Positions 53,102 to 62,468 of a stretch of DNA of 64,000 nucleotides are shown piece by piece. Position 1 is the first letter of the stretch. Each line of letters begins with the position of its first letter. Source of the DNA: Pseudanabaena mucicola str. Chao 1806 (GTDB taxonomy: Bacteria; Cyanobacteriota; Cyanobacteriia; Pseudanabaenales; Pseudanabaenaceae); contig NZ_CP097329.1 in assembly GCF_030323025.1 (NCBI RefSeq), forward strand, positions 4,078,001 to 4,142,000, read 5' to 3'. The notes beneath the pieces were generated by a model. That model had not been told where the DNA came from, did no database searches, and worked only from the letters and a program-made list of their open reading frames with translations. The translations under genes were made by a program, and so were the position numbers.

Positions 53102-55510
53102 GTGGCGATCGCAAACCAATATGGCTATTACACCGAAGATTATCGGGAATTTGTGATTACAAATCCGCGCACCCCGCGCCCTTGGTTTAACTATATGTGG
53201 AATAGCCAATATGCAGGGCTAATTTCCCATACAGGGGGCGGCTTTAGCTTTTTGGAATCACCACGGGATAATCGCATTAGTAGAATGCGCTACAACTGTC
53301 TACCTTGGGATCGCCCCGGACGTTATGTGTTGGTCAAAGATGTTGCTAAGGGGAAATATTGGTCACTGAGTTGGGCTCCCACGATTGACTTAAACTATGA
53401 CTTCTACGAATGTCGTCATGGTCAGGGATATACAAAAATTACGACTGAGATTAATGGAATTCGAGGGGAAATTATCTACTTCGTGCCAACAAATACGAAT
53501 GCTGAAGTTTGGCGCGTGAAGTTAACGGAAGTTTCGGGACAAGACCGCAATTTAGAGATCTATTCATTCTTGGAATTGTTGATGGGCAATGCTCTCAATG
53601 ATCAAATCAATCAGCCTAATGATAAGCATTTTACAGATATTCATTTTGAACAAAATCTGCAAGCTCTAGTCGCCACACGTCGCTATTGGGTCTTGAATAA
53701 GGGAGTTTCCGTGAAGCAACCAAATATTGATTGGAAGTATCAGATTTATTTTTCACAAAGTTTACCAATTACAGGTTTTGATAGCAGTCTTGATACCTTT
53801 ATCGGCAGATGGCGATCAGAAGCAAATCCTGAGGCGGTAGAAACAGGGGTAATGCAAAATACCGAGATTACGGCGGGTGATCCTGTGGTAGCTTTGCAGT
53901 CGAAGATTAGCTTGGCGGCTAATAGTTCCGTTGATTTTGCGGTTGTTCTGGAGATAGCGCCGAAAGGAGTAAATCCTGCTCTTACTCCCCTCTCCCCTAC
54001 TGGGAGAGGGGCTGGGGGTGAGGGGCTTGATCGCCATTTCGAGCAGCTTAAACAAAAATGGGATACTCATTTGTCATGCGTACAGGTACAAACACCCGAT
54101 GAAGCATTTAATGCGATGATCAATGTCTGGAATCAGTATCAGGCGGCTGTTACGTTCGATATGGCGAGAAATTCGGGCTATTATCATGGCGGATTACTGT
54201 TTGGTACGGGAATGCGCGATCGCTTCCAAGATATTCTTGGTGTAGTCATGGTTGATCCTGCGCGAGTTAGAGAAAGATTGATTAAAGCCTTGAATTTCCA
54301 ATTTAAGGATGGTTCCACTTTACATAATTATTTTGTCTTGACTAATACAGGCGAGCGCACTAACCATTCTGATACGCCTTTATGGATTCCCTTTGGCATT
54401 GTTGAATATCTCAAGGAAACGGGTGATTTCTCAATTCTTGAAGAAGTGGTTCCTTACCATGATGAGACTTCAGGCACTGTCTATGAGCATTTGGTGAGGG
54501 CGCTGGACTTTGCGATCGCTAATACTGGTGAAAGAGGAATGCCGCGCATCTTCACAGGTGATTGGAATGATACCCTCGACCATGTGGGTTCACAGGGTAG
54601 GGGTGAAACCACTTGGGGCGCTTTCTTTTTGGGTTATGTGTTGAAGAAATCCTTACCAGTTTGTGAGTATCAGCAAGATTCGCAAGCCGTTACCAAATTC
54701 CAGAACTTTTATGAACATCTTCGTAAAGTCACCAATGATGTCTGTTGGGATGGTGAATGGTATTTACGCGCCTTCCGTGACAATGGCGAACCGATCGGCA
54801 TATCGAGAGCAACTCAAGGCAAAATCTTCCTCAACGCGCAATCATGGGCGGTGATTTCCGAACTTGCTCCCAGCGATCGCGCTAAGCGTTGCCTAGCCAG
54901 CAGTCGGGAATATCTCGCTACACCTTTCGGGATGCAGATTGTCGCGCCATCCTTTACAGAAATCGATGACACCGTTGGGCTAATCAGCCGTTGTGTCCCT
55001 GGGAAAAAAGAAAATGGTGCAGTGTTTAACCATGCCTCCTCATGGTTTGTGCTAGCTTCCATTCTCAACGGAGATACAGAATTTGCTTGGGAAATCTATC
55101 GCCGCATGATGCCGATTAATTCCTCACAGGCAACTGAGTTAAAATGCGATCGCTTTGAAACTGAGCCATACGTCTATCCTGAATATGTTACCAGTCCCGA
55201 TCATGAGACCCAAGGTCAGGCAAGCCATTCATGGCTCACAGGTACAGCCGTCTGGATGCTTCGTATTGGTATCGATTACATCTTAGGATTCCAGCCCACA
55301 TTTACAGGAATGATCATCGACCCCAAAATTCCCAATGAATGGTCTGGTTTTAACGCCAAGCGCAAATTTCGTGGTAAGACTCTCTCGCTCACAGTGACTA
55401 ATCATAGTGAGGCTAAGCAGATGCTGGTTAATGGTCAAGTTGTGGCAGGAAAGTTTATTGATCTTGCGAAGTATACCGATGAGGAGATTGAGATCACCGT
55501 AAATCTCTAA
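53102..55510 (+). CDS. GH94-type glycoside phosphorylase (cellobiose/chitobiose phosphorylase-like)
   Basis: An 802-residue protein of the GH94 family. N-terminal domain: QYGYYTEDYREFVITNPRTP, WFNYMWNSQYAGLISHTGGG. Catalytic (alpha/alpha)6 domain: GTGMRDRFQDILGVV, then MPRIFTGDWNDTLDHVG with the general-acid Asp in GDWND, and the C-terminal PYVYPEYVTSPDHETQGQAS. Such enzymes split beta-linked disaccharides with phosphate. The specificity cannot be told. A 14-residue TPLSPTGRGAGGEG insertion at 295-308 comes from a dispersed DNA repeat. The start codon is GTG. Confidence 0.85.
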   Translation: MAIANQYGYYTEDYREFVITNPRTPRPWFNYMWNSQYAGLISHTGGGFSFLESPRDNRISRMRYNCLPWDRPGRYVLVKDVAKGKYWSLSWAPTIDLNYDFYECRHGQGYTKITTEINGIRGEIIYFVPTNTNAEVWRVKLTEVSGQDRNLEIYSFLELLMGNALNDQINQPNDKHFTDIHFEQNLQALVATRRYWVLNKGVSVKQPNIDWKYQIYFSQSLPITGFDSSLDTFIGRWRSEANPEAVETGVMQNTEITAGDPVVALQSKISLAANSSVDFAVVLEIAPKGVNPALTPLSPTGRGAGGEGLDRHFEQLKQKWDTHLSCVQVQTPDEAFNAMINVWNQYQAAVTFDMARNSGYYHGGLLFGTGMRDRFQDILGVVMVDPARVRERLIKALNFQFKDGSTLHNYFVLTNTGERTNHSDTPLWIPFGIVEYLKETGDFSILEEVVPYHDETSGTVYEHLVRALDFAIANTGERGMPRIFTGDWNDTLDHVGSQGRGETTWGAFFLGYVLKKSLPVCEYQQDSQAVTKFQNFYEHLRKVTNDVCWDGEWYLRAFRDNGEPIGISRATQGKIFLNAQSWAVISELAPSDRAKRCLASSREYLATPFGMQIVAPSFTEIDDTVGLISRCVPGKKENGAVFNHASSWFVLASILNGDTEFAWEIYRRMMPINSSQATELKCDRFETEPYVYPEYVTSPDHETQGQASHSWLTGTAVWMLRIGIDYILGFQPTFTGMIIDPKIPNEWSGFNAKRKFRGKTLSLTVTNHSEAKQMLVNGQVVAGKFIDLAKYTDEEIEITVNL
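53984..54025 (+). repeat. in-frame repeat insertion within the GH94 gene
   Basis: These 42 bases encode TPLSPTGRGAGGEG. They contain the dyad CCCCTCTCCC / GGGAGAGGGG (53987-53996 and 54002-54011, loop CTACT) followed by GCTGGGGGTGAGGGG. This GC-rich wording is unlike the AT-moderate surroundings and is a known type of dispersed bacterial palindromic repeat. Confidence 0.8.
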
Positions 55511-55534
55511 GTTCTGTTAATAATTTGGCGATCA

Positions 55535-57679
55535 CTAAATCTTAGCTAAAGCGATCGCTACTGCACAAGCCTTTAACTCTGGTTGCTTGGAGTCAGGACA
55601 GGATTCAGGATGGGTGAGAGCATTAGCTTCAGAATTATCTGCCCAGAGTGCACCCCAGTGCATGGGGACAAATAGCACACCTCTAGCGATCGCCTCGGTA
55701 ACTAGTGCAGGAAATTTGGAAACACCACGTCGCGATTTTACTTCTACAAGATCACCATTATGAATATCGAATTTTGCGGCATCTTTAGGATGGATTTCGA
55801 TAAAGGGATGGGGATACATTTGCCGAATCTTATCGATGCGTCCAGTGCGAGTTTGAGTATGCCAATGTCCATATAATCTACCAGTGGTGAGAATGAATGG
55901 ATATAGCTCATCGGGGACTTCAAAGACACCTTGGGAATGATGGCTACCAAATCTGGCACGGCGATCGCTAGTATGAAATTGAAGCTCGGTATAAAGGCGC
56001 TTGTTATGTTTGCGATCTAGTTCAGGTTGATGGTCAGGATTTGGCCATTGGATTACGCCAAGTTCAGCAAGCTTGCTGTGGCTAATACCTGTGATATCGC
56101 AGGGGCGATCGCGAGTAATCCGAGCAAATTCTTCATAGACCTCGGCAGAATTTTGGAATGGGAATTGATCGGTGAAACCTAATCTCCGACCAACTTCTGC
56201 AAATATTTCCCAATCAGCACGGGATTCCCCAAGGGGAGTTTGAAAAGCTTGACAGAGAGTAACACAGCGTTCAGAATTGGTCATCGTGCCAGTCTTCTCA
56301 CTCCATTGGGTAGCAGGGAGAAGAATATGGGCAAAGGCAGAAGTTTCTGTAGGGTAATAGGCATCTTGATAGACGGTGAAAGGCGATCGATTCAAAGCTG
56401 CTTTGGTTCGCACTAGATCGGGAAAGCTTACCGCAGGATTTGTCGCCGCAATCCAGAGGAAATCCACTTCATCATTTTCTAAGCCACAAATCATATCCCA
56501 TGCTGTACGTCCAACCTGAGGCGAAATACGTCCAGATGGCAATTTCCACAATGATTCTAATTCGGCGCGATGGTTAGGGTTAGTAACGGAGCGATAGGCA
56601 GGGAGTAGATGTGCTAAACCACCTGCTTCTCTGCCGCCCATAGCATTGGGTTGACCCGTCAGTGAAAATGGTCCTGCACCTTCTTTACCAATCTGTGCAG
56701 TTAATAAATGCAGATTGATAATTGATTGAACTTTAGCAGTGCCTTGAGTAGATTGATTGACACCCATTGACCAAATGGAGAGAACTCGCTGTGATTCTGC
56801 CCAATATTTGGCGGCAAGTTCCAAATCTTCGATGCTAATTCCACAACGTCTGGCGACAAATGCAGGCGTATAGAGTTGTGTAATTTCAGCAAATTCGGCA
56901 AAACCTGTAGTGTGATTTTCGATAAATTGGCGATCGCATTTGTCCCAAAGTAATAGCAAATAGGCGATGCCATTTAATAAATCGATATCCGTTGCTGGTT
57001 GAATCGCTAAATGTAAGTCGGCAACTTCAGCGGTTTGGGTACGGCGCGGATCGACGACAACTAGCTTAACATGGGGATTTTTTTTATGATGGCGGCGAAA
57101 ACGATTGAAGATAATCGGATGGCATTCGGCGGTATTTGTACCGATCGCAAATAAACAATCCGTTAAATCAAAATCTTCGTAGCAGCAAGGAGGTCCATCG
57201 GAACCAAAACTTTTGACATATCCTGAAACTGCCGAAGACATACAGAGCCTAGAGTTGGCATCAAAATTATTGGTTCCTAAACAGCCTTTAAATAATTTTT
57301 GGGCAATGTAATAGTCTTCTGTCTGGAATTGTCCTGATCCATACATACAGAGAGCATCTGCGCCTTTGGTCGCTAGCACTTGCTGAATCTGATTCGTAAT
57401 CGCATTAAGGGCTTCATCCCAACTGACTTGGCGAAATTCTTGATCAAGGTGATCGCGCATCATTGGGTGCAACAGTCGATCCTTTTGGATGGATTCCGTG
57501 ATCGTTGCACCCTTAACGCAGACCATACCTTGACTAGAAGGATGACTGCGATCGCCGCGAACTTTGAAGCGATCGGGAAATTTGAGTGTGGGTTCTTTGC
57601 CAGTCTCCAAGACTTCTAAACCGCAACCGACACCACAGTAGGGGCATAGAGTTTTATTAGTTTGAGTGGTTACAGACAT
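55535..57679 (-). CDS. narB: ferredoxin-nitrate reductase
   Basis: A 714-residue molybdopterin oxidoreductase. The 4Fe-4S site is C12-x2-C15-x3-C19 with the fourth Cys at 54 ([10 protein letters not shown]). Further blocks are [35 protein letters not shown] (the NasA/NarB type), [17 protein letters not shown] and the C-terminal dinucleotide-binding domain ([19 protein letters not shown]). It reduces nitrate to nitrite with electrons from ferredoxin in the cytoplasm. It is last in the nitrate operon, 129 bases after a small AT-rich orf. Confidence 0.95.
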   Translation of the reverse strand: MSVTTQTNKTLCPYCGVGCGLEVLETGKEPTLKFPDRFKVRGDRSHPSSQGMVCVKGATITESIQKDRLLHPMMRDHLDQEFRQVSWDEALNAITNQIQQVLATKGADALCMYGSGQFQTEDYYIAQKLFKGCLGTNNFDANSRLCMSSAVSGYVKSFGSDGPPCCYEDFDLTDCLFAIGTNTAECHPIIFNRFRRHHKKNPHVKLVVVDPRRTQTAEVADLHLAIQPATDIDLLNGIAYLLLLWDKCDRQFIENHTTGFAEFAEITQLYTPAFVARRCGISIEDLELAAKYWAESQRVLSIWSMGVNQSTQGTAKVQSIINLHLLTAQIGKEGAGPFSLTGQPNAMGGREAGGLAHLLPAYRSVTNPNHRAELESLWKLPSGRISPQVGRTAWDMICGLENDEVDFLWIAATNPAVSFPDLVRTKAALNRSPFTVYQDAYYPTETSAFAHILLPATQWSEKTGTMTNSERCVTLCQAFQTPLGESRADWEIFAEVGRRLGFTDQFPFQNSAEVYEEFARITRDRPCDITGISHSKLAELGVIQWPNPDHQPELDRKHNKRLYTELQFHTSDRRARFGSHHSQGVFEVPDELYPFILTTGRLYGHWHTQTRTGRIDKIRQMYPHPFIEIHPKDAAKFDIHNGDLVEVKSRRGVSKFPALVTEAIARGVLFVPMHWGALWADNSEANALTHPESCPDSKQPELKACAVAIALAKI

Positions 57680-57808
57680 AGATTTAGCGAAACTGGACTG
57701 GTAATTTTAGACGAGGCTGAAACAACAATTCTATACTGGTAAAAATAAAGCAAATACTTAATTAGTAATTTAAAGAACAGTATCCGATTAAAAACTCCAA
57801 CCATTAGA

Positions 57809-58258
57809 TTAATTAATCAGATATTGAATATATCTAAAAGAATAATATCCTCCGCTAAAACTACAGAAATAGATCAAAGCAAAAATTGGAATTTTAAAGA
57901 AACTATTTCTAGGTTTAGTAATTTGATTCAATGCTTTAATTGTCAGGTAAAGCAAAAGAATACTGGATATAATTAAAACAATCAATAGTGGAAAATACGA
58001 AAAAATATCTACAAACAACATCAGTAAGTCAAGTAATATAGTCACAAATAATATTCCAGCAAATAATATGATATTTATGATAGTGATGCTAAATGTACTA
58101 TTTATAAACCATGAGCTAATCGCAAAAAAGCGAATATGTAAATGTGAATAAATCAAATTCAAAAATAAACTTAGGCTAAAACAATATATAGAGAGAAAAA
58201 TCCAATATGGGAAGTTGTATTGATGATTAAAAGCTGACCTTAAGTTGGATATTCTCAT
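57809..58258 (-). CDS. small AT-rich membrane protein of unknown function
   Basis: A 149-residue protein, mostly hydrophobic, with about four membrane segments (FPYWIFLSIYCFSLSLFLNLIY, FSITIINIILFAGILFVTILL, LIVLIISSILLLYLTIKAL, PIFALIYFCSFSGGYY). No motif is recognised. Base composition is clearly more AT-rich than narB and nrtC on either side, and it has no HIP1 octamer, suggesting later arrival. It interrupts the usual nrt-narB junction. Confidence 0.5.
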   Translation of the reverse strand: MRISNLRSAFNHQYNFPYWIFLSIYCFSLSLFLNLIYSHLHIRFFAISSWFINSTFSITIINIILFAGILFVTILLDLLMLFVDIFSYFPLLIVLIISSILLLYLTIKALNQITKPRNSFFKIPIFALIYFCSFSGGYYSFRYIQYLIN

Positions 58259-58300
58259 GATATTAGAACCTGTTTAAAAGGCTCTCTTGGAGTCTTATAC

Positions 58301-58335
58301 CAAAACTAAAAATGGCTACACCATTTTTAGTTTTG
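58301..58335. repeat. 15-bp perfect hairpin between nrtC and the small orf
   Basis: CAAAACTAAAAATGG (58301-58315) pairs with its exact complement at 58321-58335 across CTACA. It could attenuate transcription from nrtC into the orf and narB. Confidence 0.55.
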
Positions 58336-58410
58336 AAAACCCATACTAGGTTTGGTTTTTAATAAATAGGCGTTTCAGCACCCATCCCGCATTACCTGAC
58401 CAGTACCGAT

Positions 58411-60432
58411 TTAGGTACGAACAGCTACTTTTTTAGAAGCGAAACCTTTAATGGGATCAAAGTAGCTAGTTTCAGTAAATCGTGAATATGGCATGGATTG
58501 CAATGCTGCGATCGGATCATTGGGATCAAATACTGAGCCATCGGCTAAAGCAATGGGTGAGCGATCCTCATCAGCGATCGCTATTTCTAATTCCTTGGCA
58601 GCCTGTTGATAAATATTAGTTGCTAGCAAGTTATAAATAACTTCCGCATAGTTCTCTGGAAAATTAACCAAGCCCCAACGCGACATTTGCGTTAATACCC
58701 AGAGATGTTCTTTGCGAGAAGGCATATTGCCCATACCAAACTGGCAGAAGTCCTGATCATACTTTGCTGTCATTGTACTAACCCGATAGGGTCCTGCAAA
58801 TCCAGGGCGAATATAGGTCGGATCAAGATTGAGATACTGCGGCTGGGCTAACGTCAGTACCACTTCATCGCGATTTTCCAAGGGTTCACAGAACTGGGAT
58901 GCTTCTAATAGCGCCTTGACTATAGCAAGATGCGTATTGGGATATTGCTCCGCCCAATCTTTGCGAACTCCTAATACTTTTTCGGGATGTCCACGCCAGA
59001 TATCAAGGTCAGTTGCCACGACAAAACCGACGTTATCATTCACAGCCCGCACGTTCCAAGGTTCGCCGACGCAATAGCCAATGATGTTGTTTGCCATCAG
59101 GTTAGAAACCATCTGCGGCGGTGGAATGACGATGACATCTACATCTTTATCGGGTTCCATGCCACCACTGGCTAGCCAATGTCTGAGCAATAGATTGTGC
59201 ATGGATGCATGATGTACCATGCCCATCGCAGGTTTATAGGCTTCATTTTGAAATTTATTGATATAAGCCTTAAGGGAAGCAAGATCTTGTACCCCTTCAT
59301 CTTGTAATCGCTTGCTGAGGGTGATGGCATTACCATTTCGACTCATGGTTAAGGAAGTTACGACTGGCACAGGAATCTTATTACCCATACCCAGAGTAAT
59401 CGCAAGTGGCATTCCCGTTACCATTTGGGCGGCATCAAGGCGACCTTCACGAATTCCTTCCGCGAGATCATTCCAGCTTGTTTCTTTGGAAAGAGTGACA
59501 TCTAGACCATGTTTAGCAAATAGCCCTTTCTCTTGAGCGATCGCAAAAGGAGCGCAGTCGGTGAGAGGGATGTAGCCAATGGTGAGATTTGTTTTCTCGA
59601 TATTGCCCAGACTGATCGCTGCATTGCTTTTGTTCTTAGCACGTTCAATTTTGATTTGTTTCTGGCGATCGAGGAAACTGACAACTTCACTTCTGAGGCG
59701 ATAATAGTTGGGATGGTTAGCCGCATCTAGTTTTTTGCGGGGATGAGGCAGATCAACAGTGAGGACTTGACCAATTTTCGCTTCGGGACCGTTAGTCATC
59801 ATCACAATGCGATCGCTCAGCAGTAAAGCTTCATCAACATCATGGGTAATCATTACCGCCGAGATTTTATGCTCATCGCAAATATGCATTAATTTTTCTT
59901 GTAATCGACCTCTAGTTAAGGCATCTAATGCCCCAAAAGGCTCATCTAACAGTAGAATTTTTGGCTTAATTGACAAGGCACGAGCAATCCCAACCCTTTG
60001 CTTCATCCCTCCTGAAATTTCCCTGGGATACTTATCCGCAGCATGACTTAATCCCACCAAGTCAATATTTTCTTGAATAATGCGGCGGCGTTCCTCTTTA
60101 GGTAAATCCCTTAATACCCGATTTACCGCTAAGCCAATATTCTGACGTACCGTTAGCCAAGGTAACAACGAGTGGTTTTGAAATACCAACATACGATCAG
60201 GTCCTGGTTCACGCACCTCACGCCCTTCGAGGACAATCCCCCCTGCACTAGCTCGATCTAACCCAGAAAGAATATTCAAAACTGTCGATTTACCACAGCC
60301 TGAATGCCCAATTATTGAGACAAATTCTCCTTCCTTCATCTCAAAGTAAACATCTTTTACTGCAACATAGGGTTGCCCTTTATTGGTTTTAAAAACACGA
60401 CTAATGTGATCAATTTCTAGGAATTTGGACAT
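58411..60432 (-). CDS. nrtC: nitrate ABC transporter ATPase with NrtA-like domain, NrtC
   Basis: A 673-residue fusion. Residues 1-255 are an ABC ATPase: Walker A GHSGCGKS at 42-49, signature ISGGMKQRVGIARALS, Walker B ILLLDEPFGALDAL. Residues about 270-673 resemble the solute-binding NrtA (IGYIPLTDCAPFAIAQEKGLF, GEPWNVRAVND) but have no signal peptide, so this domain is cytoplasmic. In NrtC it is the nitrite/nitrate- or N-status-responsive regulatory domain. The gene lies after nrtD, the reverse of the usual C-then-D order. The short spacer carries TTAGCTTTTAGC-type repeats. Confidence 0.95.
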   Translation of the reverse strand: MSKFLEIDHISRVFKTNKGQPYVAVKDVYFEMKEGEFVSIIGHSGCGKSTVLNILSGLDRASAGGIVLEGREVREPGPDRMLVFQNHSLLPWLTVRQNIGLAVNRVLRDLPKEERRRIIQENIDLVGLSHAADKYPREISGGMKQRVGIARALSIKPKILLLDEPFGALDALTRGRLQEKLMHICDEHKISAVMITHDVDEALLLSDRIVMMTNGPEAKIGQVLTVDLPHPRKKLDAANHPNYYRLRSEVVSFLDRQKQIKIERAKNKSNAAISLGNIEKTNLTIGYIPLTDCAPFAIAQEKGLFAKHGLDVTLSKETSWNDLAEGIREGRLDAAQMVTGMPLAITLGMGNKIPVPVVTSLTMSRNGNAITLSKRLQDEGVQDLASLKAYINKFQNEAYKPAMGMVHHASMHNLLLRHWLASGGMEPDKDVDVIVIPPPQMVSNLMANNIIGYCVGEPWNVRAVNDNVGFVVATDLDIWRGHPEKVLGVRKDWAEQYPNTHLAIVKALLEASQFCEPLENRDEVVLTLAQPQYLNLDPTYIRPGFAGPYRVSTMTAKYDQDFCQFGMGNMPSRKEHLWVLTQMSRWGLVNFPENYAEVIYNLLATNIYQQAAKELEIAIADEDRSPIALADGSVFDPNDPIAALQSMPYSRFTETSYFDPIKGFASKKVAVRT

Positions 60433-60439
60433 GGTTGGG

Positions 60440-60490
60440 ATTTGGTGATTGGTAGTTATTAGCTTTTAGCGATTAGCTTTTAGCTTTTTG
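60440..60490 (-). repeat. short tandem AGCTTTTAGC-type repeats
   Basis: Between nrtD and nrtC the words TTTGGTGATTGGTAG and then TTAGCTTTTAGC, GATTAGCTTTTAGC follow one another, a degenerate tandem run. The first part resembles the groES-groEL spacer. No function is evident. Confidence 0.45.
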
Positions 60491-60573
60491 GATAAGATAT
60501 TTTTTGGTGAATTGTCTTGACCTTTTTAGCATTTGAAATTCATTAAGTTGAGCTAACAGTTAATAGCTAACGA

Positions 60574-61410
60574 CTATTCCGCATCATCAGCCAAGGCAAA
60601 TCGACTATAGAGAAATTCAAGGATGTAGTTACGGAGGCTGTAGTAACGAGGATCATCGGCGATCGCTTTACGATCACGGGGACGGGCAAATGGCACATCG
60701 ATAATTTCAGCGATATGGGCGGCGGGACCATTGCTCATCATCACAATGCGATCTGCAAGAAATAGGGCTTCATCGATTTCATGGGTGATCATTAATGCTG
60801 TAACCCGATTTTTGCGCCAAATTGCGAGTAATTCTTCCTGAAGCTCTTCGCGGGTCATTACGTCTAACGCGCCGAAGGGTTCATCAAGAATCAATACTTC
60901 AGGACGAATTGATAATGCACGGGCGATCGATACACGTTGGCGCATACCGCCAGACAGTTCCTTAGGCTTCTTGTGCATTGCTTCGGTTAGCCCCACTAGC
61001 TCCAGCGATTCCTTAGCAATTTTGGTCTTTTCTTCTTTAGATTTCTCTTTATAAACCTGCTTAACCGCAAGATAGACATTTTCAAAGGCTGTCATCCAAG
61101 GTAGGAGCGAGTAGTTTTGGAACACCACCATGCGATCGGGACCAGGGCGAACAATTGGCTTCGATCGCAAACAAATTTCGCCAGAAGTCGGTTTATTAAA
61201 CCCAGCTACCATGTTTAGCAGTGTGGACTTACCACAGCCGGAGTGACCAATCACACAGATAAACTCACCTTCATAGACTGTCAAATTAACATCTTCGAGA
61301 ACTGTATATAGTCCTCTAGGTGTGGGATAAACCTTAGAGACTCCATCCATTACGAGAAATGGATCTCTATTTATTTGCGGATTATTATCTGTAAGATCAA
61401 GAGTCTGCAT
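60574..61410 (-). CDS. nrtD: nitrate ABC transporter ATPase, NrtD
   Basis: A 278-residue single-domain ABC ATPase: Walker A GHSGCGKS at 55-62, Q-loop VVFQNYSLLPWMTAFENV, signature LSGGMRQRVSIARALS, Walker B VLILDEPFGALDVM and the switch His in ITHEIDEAL. It pairs with the ATPase half of NrtC to drive nitrate/nitrite import through NrtB. It lacks the NrtA-like domain, so it is NrtD rather than a second NrtC. It follows nrtB by 47 bases. Confidence 0.93.
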   Translation of the reverse strand: MQTLDLTDNNPQINRDPFLVMDGVSKVYPTPRGLYTVLEDVNLTVYEGEFICVIGHSGCGKSTLLNMVAGFNKPTSGEICLRSKPIVRPGPDRMVVFQNYSLLPWMTAFENVYLAVKQVYKEKSKEEKTKIAKESLELVGLTEAMHKKPKELSGGMRQRVSIARALSIRPEVLILDEPFGALDVMTREELQEELLAIWRKNRVTALMITHEIDEALFLADRIVMMSNGPAAHIAEIIDVPFARPRDRKAIADDPRYYSLRNYILEFLYSRFALADDAE

Positions 61411-61457
61411 AGGAGAAGCTTAAGGGAAATAGTGAAGTGGGGGAGGAATAATCAAAA

Positions 61458-62387
61458 CTAAGCATCTGACTGAGCAACTAATTTGCTGGCGTAGTAAACG
61501 AGTTTATCGAGTAGGAATCCGACTAAACCGATGTAAATCAGAGCTAGAATCAGTTCGCTGCTCTTTTGGCTGTTGTAGCTATCCCAGATAAAAAAGCCAA
61601 TACCGACACCACCAGTCAACATTTCTGCTGCCACGATCGCTAACCACGATAAACCAACAGCAATCCGTAATCCTGTGAAAATATATGGTGCTGCCGATGG
61701 CATAAGAATTGTGATGAAGTAATCAAACTTGCTGAGGCGTAATACTCTCGATACGTTTCGATAGTCTTGAGGAACCTGTTGTACTCCCACAGCTGTATTC
61801 ATCAAGATTGGCCAGATCGAAGTAATGAAGATAACGAATAAAGCTGCGGCTTCGGTAACGTCTAGACCAACCGCTTTCAGAGATTCATTGACACCTTGGA
61901 ATGCGGACATGGCGATCGGTAGCCATGCAAGGGGTGGAATTGTCCGTAAAACCTGAAAGATTGGATCAAAGGCGCGATAGAGAAATACATTTGTCCCGAT
62001 CGCAATGCCAAAGGAAATGCCAATAATTGCGGAAGCGGTATAGCCGATCGCCACACGGCGCAAACTGACCATCGTTTTGACACCTAAACCTTGCTCAATG
62101 GTGAGCTTTTCCTTCAGCGCTTGACGTGCGGGGCTATCGGTCTTTTCGGATGCACTAACATCAAAATAGTTGCGGTCAAAGAAAGGATTCCAAATATATT
62201 CTTGAGTTTCTTGCCAAACTTTGCTTGGGGGTGGTAGGGGTGGTGTCTTACCTGAGCAAAGTATTTGCCAAGTTCCTAAAATAAGTATCAATGCAATTAT
62301 AGGTGGGATGACAAAACGCGCCTGTTTCTGAAACCATTCACCTATGTTATTAACTGAAAATCGTGACTTTAAACTTCCTGCCGCCAT
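61458..62387 (-). CDS. nrtB: nitrate ABC transporter permease, NrtB
   Basis: A 309-residue inner-membrane permease with about six membrane segments. A long N-terminal loop (TPPLPPPSKVWQETQEYIWN ... LTIEQGLGVKTMVSLRRV) follows the first segment. The permease signature is PSAAPYIFTGLRIAVGLSWLAIVAAEML. It forms the homodimeric channel for nitrate and nitrite. It is 81 bases after nrtA, with a 24-base palindrome in the gap. Confidence 0.94.
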   Translation of the reverse strand: MAAGSLKSRFSVNNIGEWFQKQARFVIPPIIALILILGTWQILCSGKTPPLPPPSKVWQETQEYIWNPFFDRNYFDVSASEKTDSPARQALKEKLTIEQGLGVKTMVSLRRVAIGYTASAIIGISFGIAIGTNVFLYRAFDPIFQVLRTIPPLAWLPIAMSAFQGVNESLKAVGLDVTEAAALFVIFITSIWPILMNTAVGVQQVPQDYRNVSRVLRLSKFDYFITILMPSAAPYIFTGLRIAVGLSWLAIVAAEMLTGGVGIGFFIWDSYNSQKSSELILALIYIGLVGFLLDKLVYYASKLVAQSDA

Positions 62388-62421
62388 TTTTATATCTCCT
62401 ATTTGCTATAGAAAAGATGAT

Positions 62422-62445
62422 AACAAGGGGCTTAAGCCCCTTGTT
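62422..62445. repeat. 24-base loop-free palindrome between nrtA and nrtB
   Basis: AACAAGGGGCTT and AAGCCCCTTGTT are exact complements with no spacer. Its place after nrtA could partly end or stabilise the nrtA message, giving more binding protein than permease. Confidence 0.6.
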
Positions 62446-62468
62446 CGAGAATTAGATTCAGTTAATAA

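Noticed and set aside
57680-57808. NtcA-type GTAN8TAC site upstream of narB
   Set aside because: The nearest candidate (GTA ... TAC around 57740) has the wrong spacing; the operon promoter is probably outside the window, before nirA.
60574-61410. Reading the 278-residue ATPase as a bicarbonate (CmpD) or taurine-type transporter component
   Set aside because: Neighbours nrtA, nrtB, nrtC and narB make the nitrate assignment far more likely, although Cmp and Nrt ATPases are alike in sequence.
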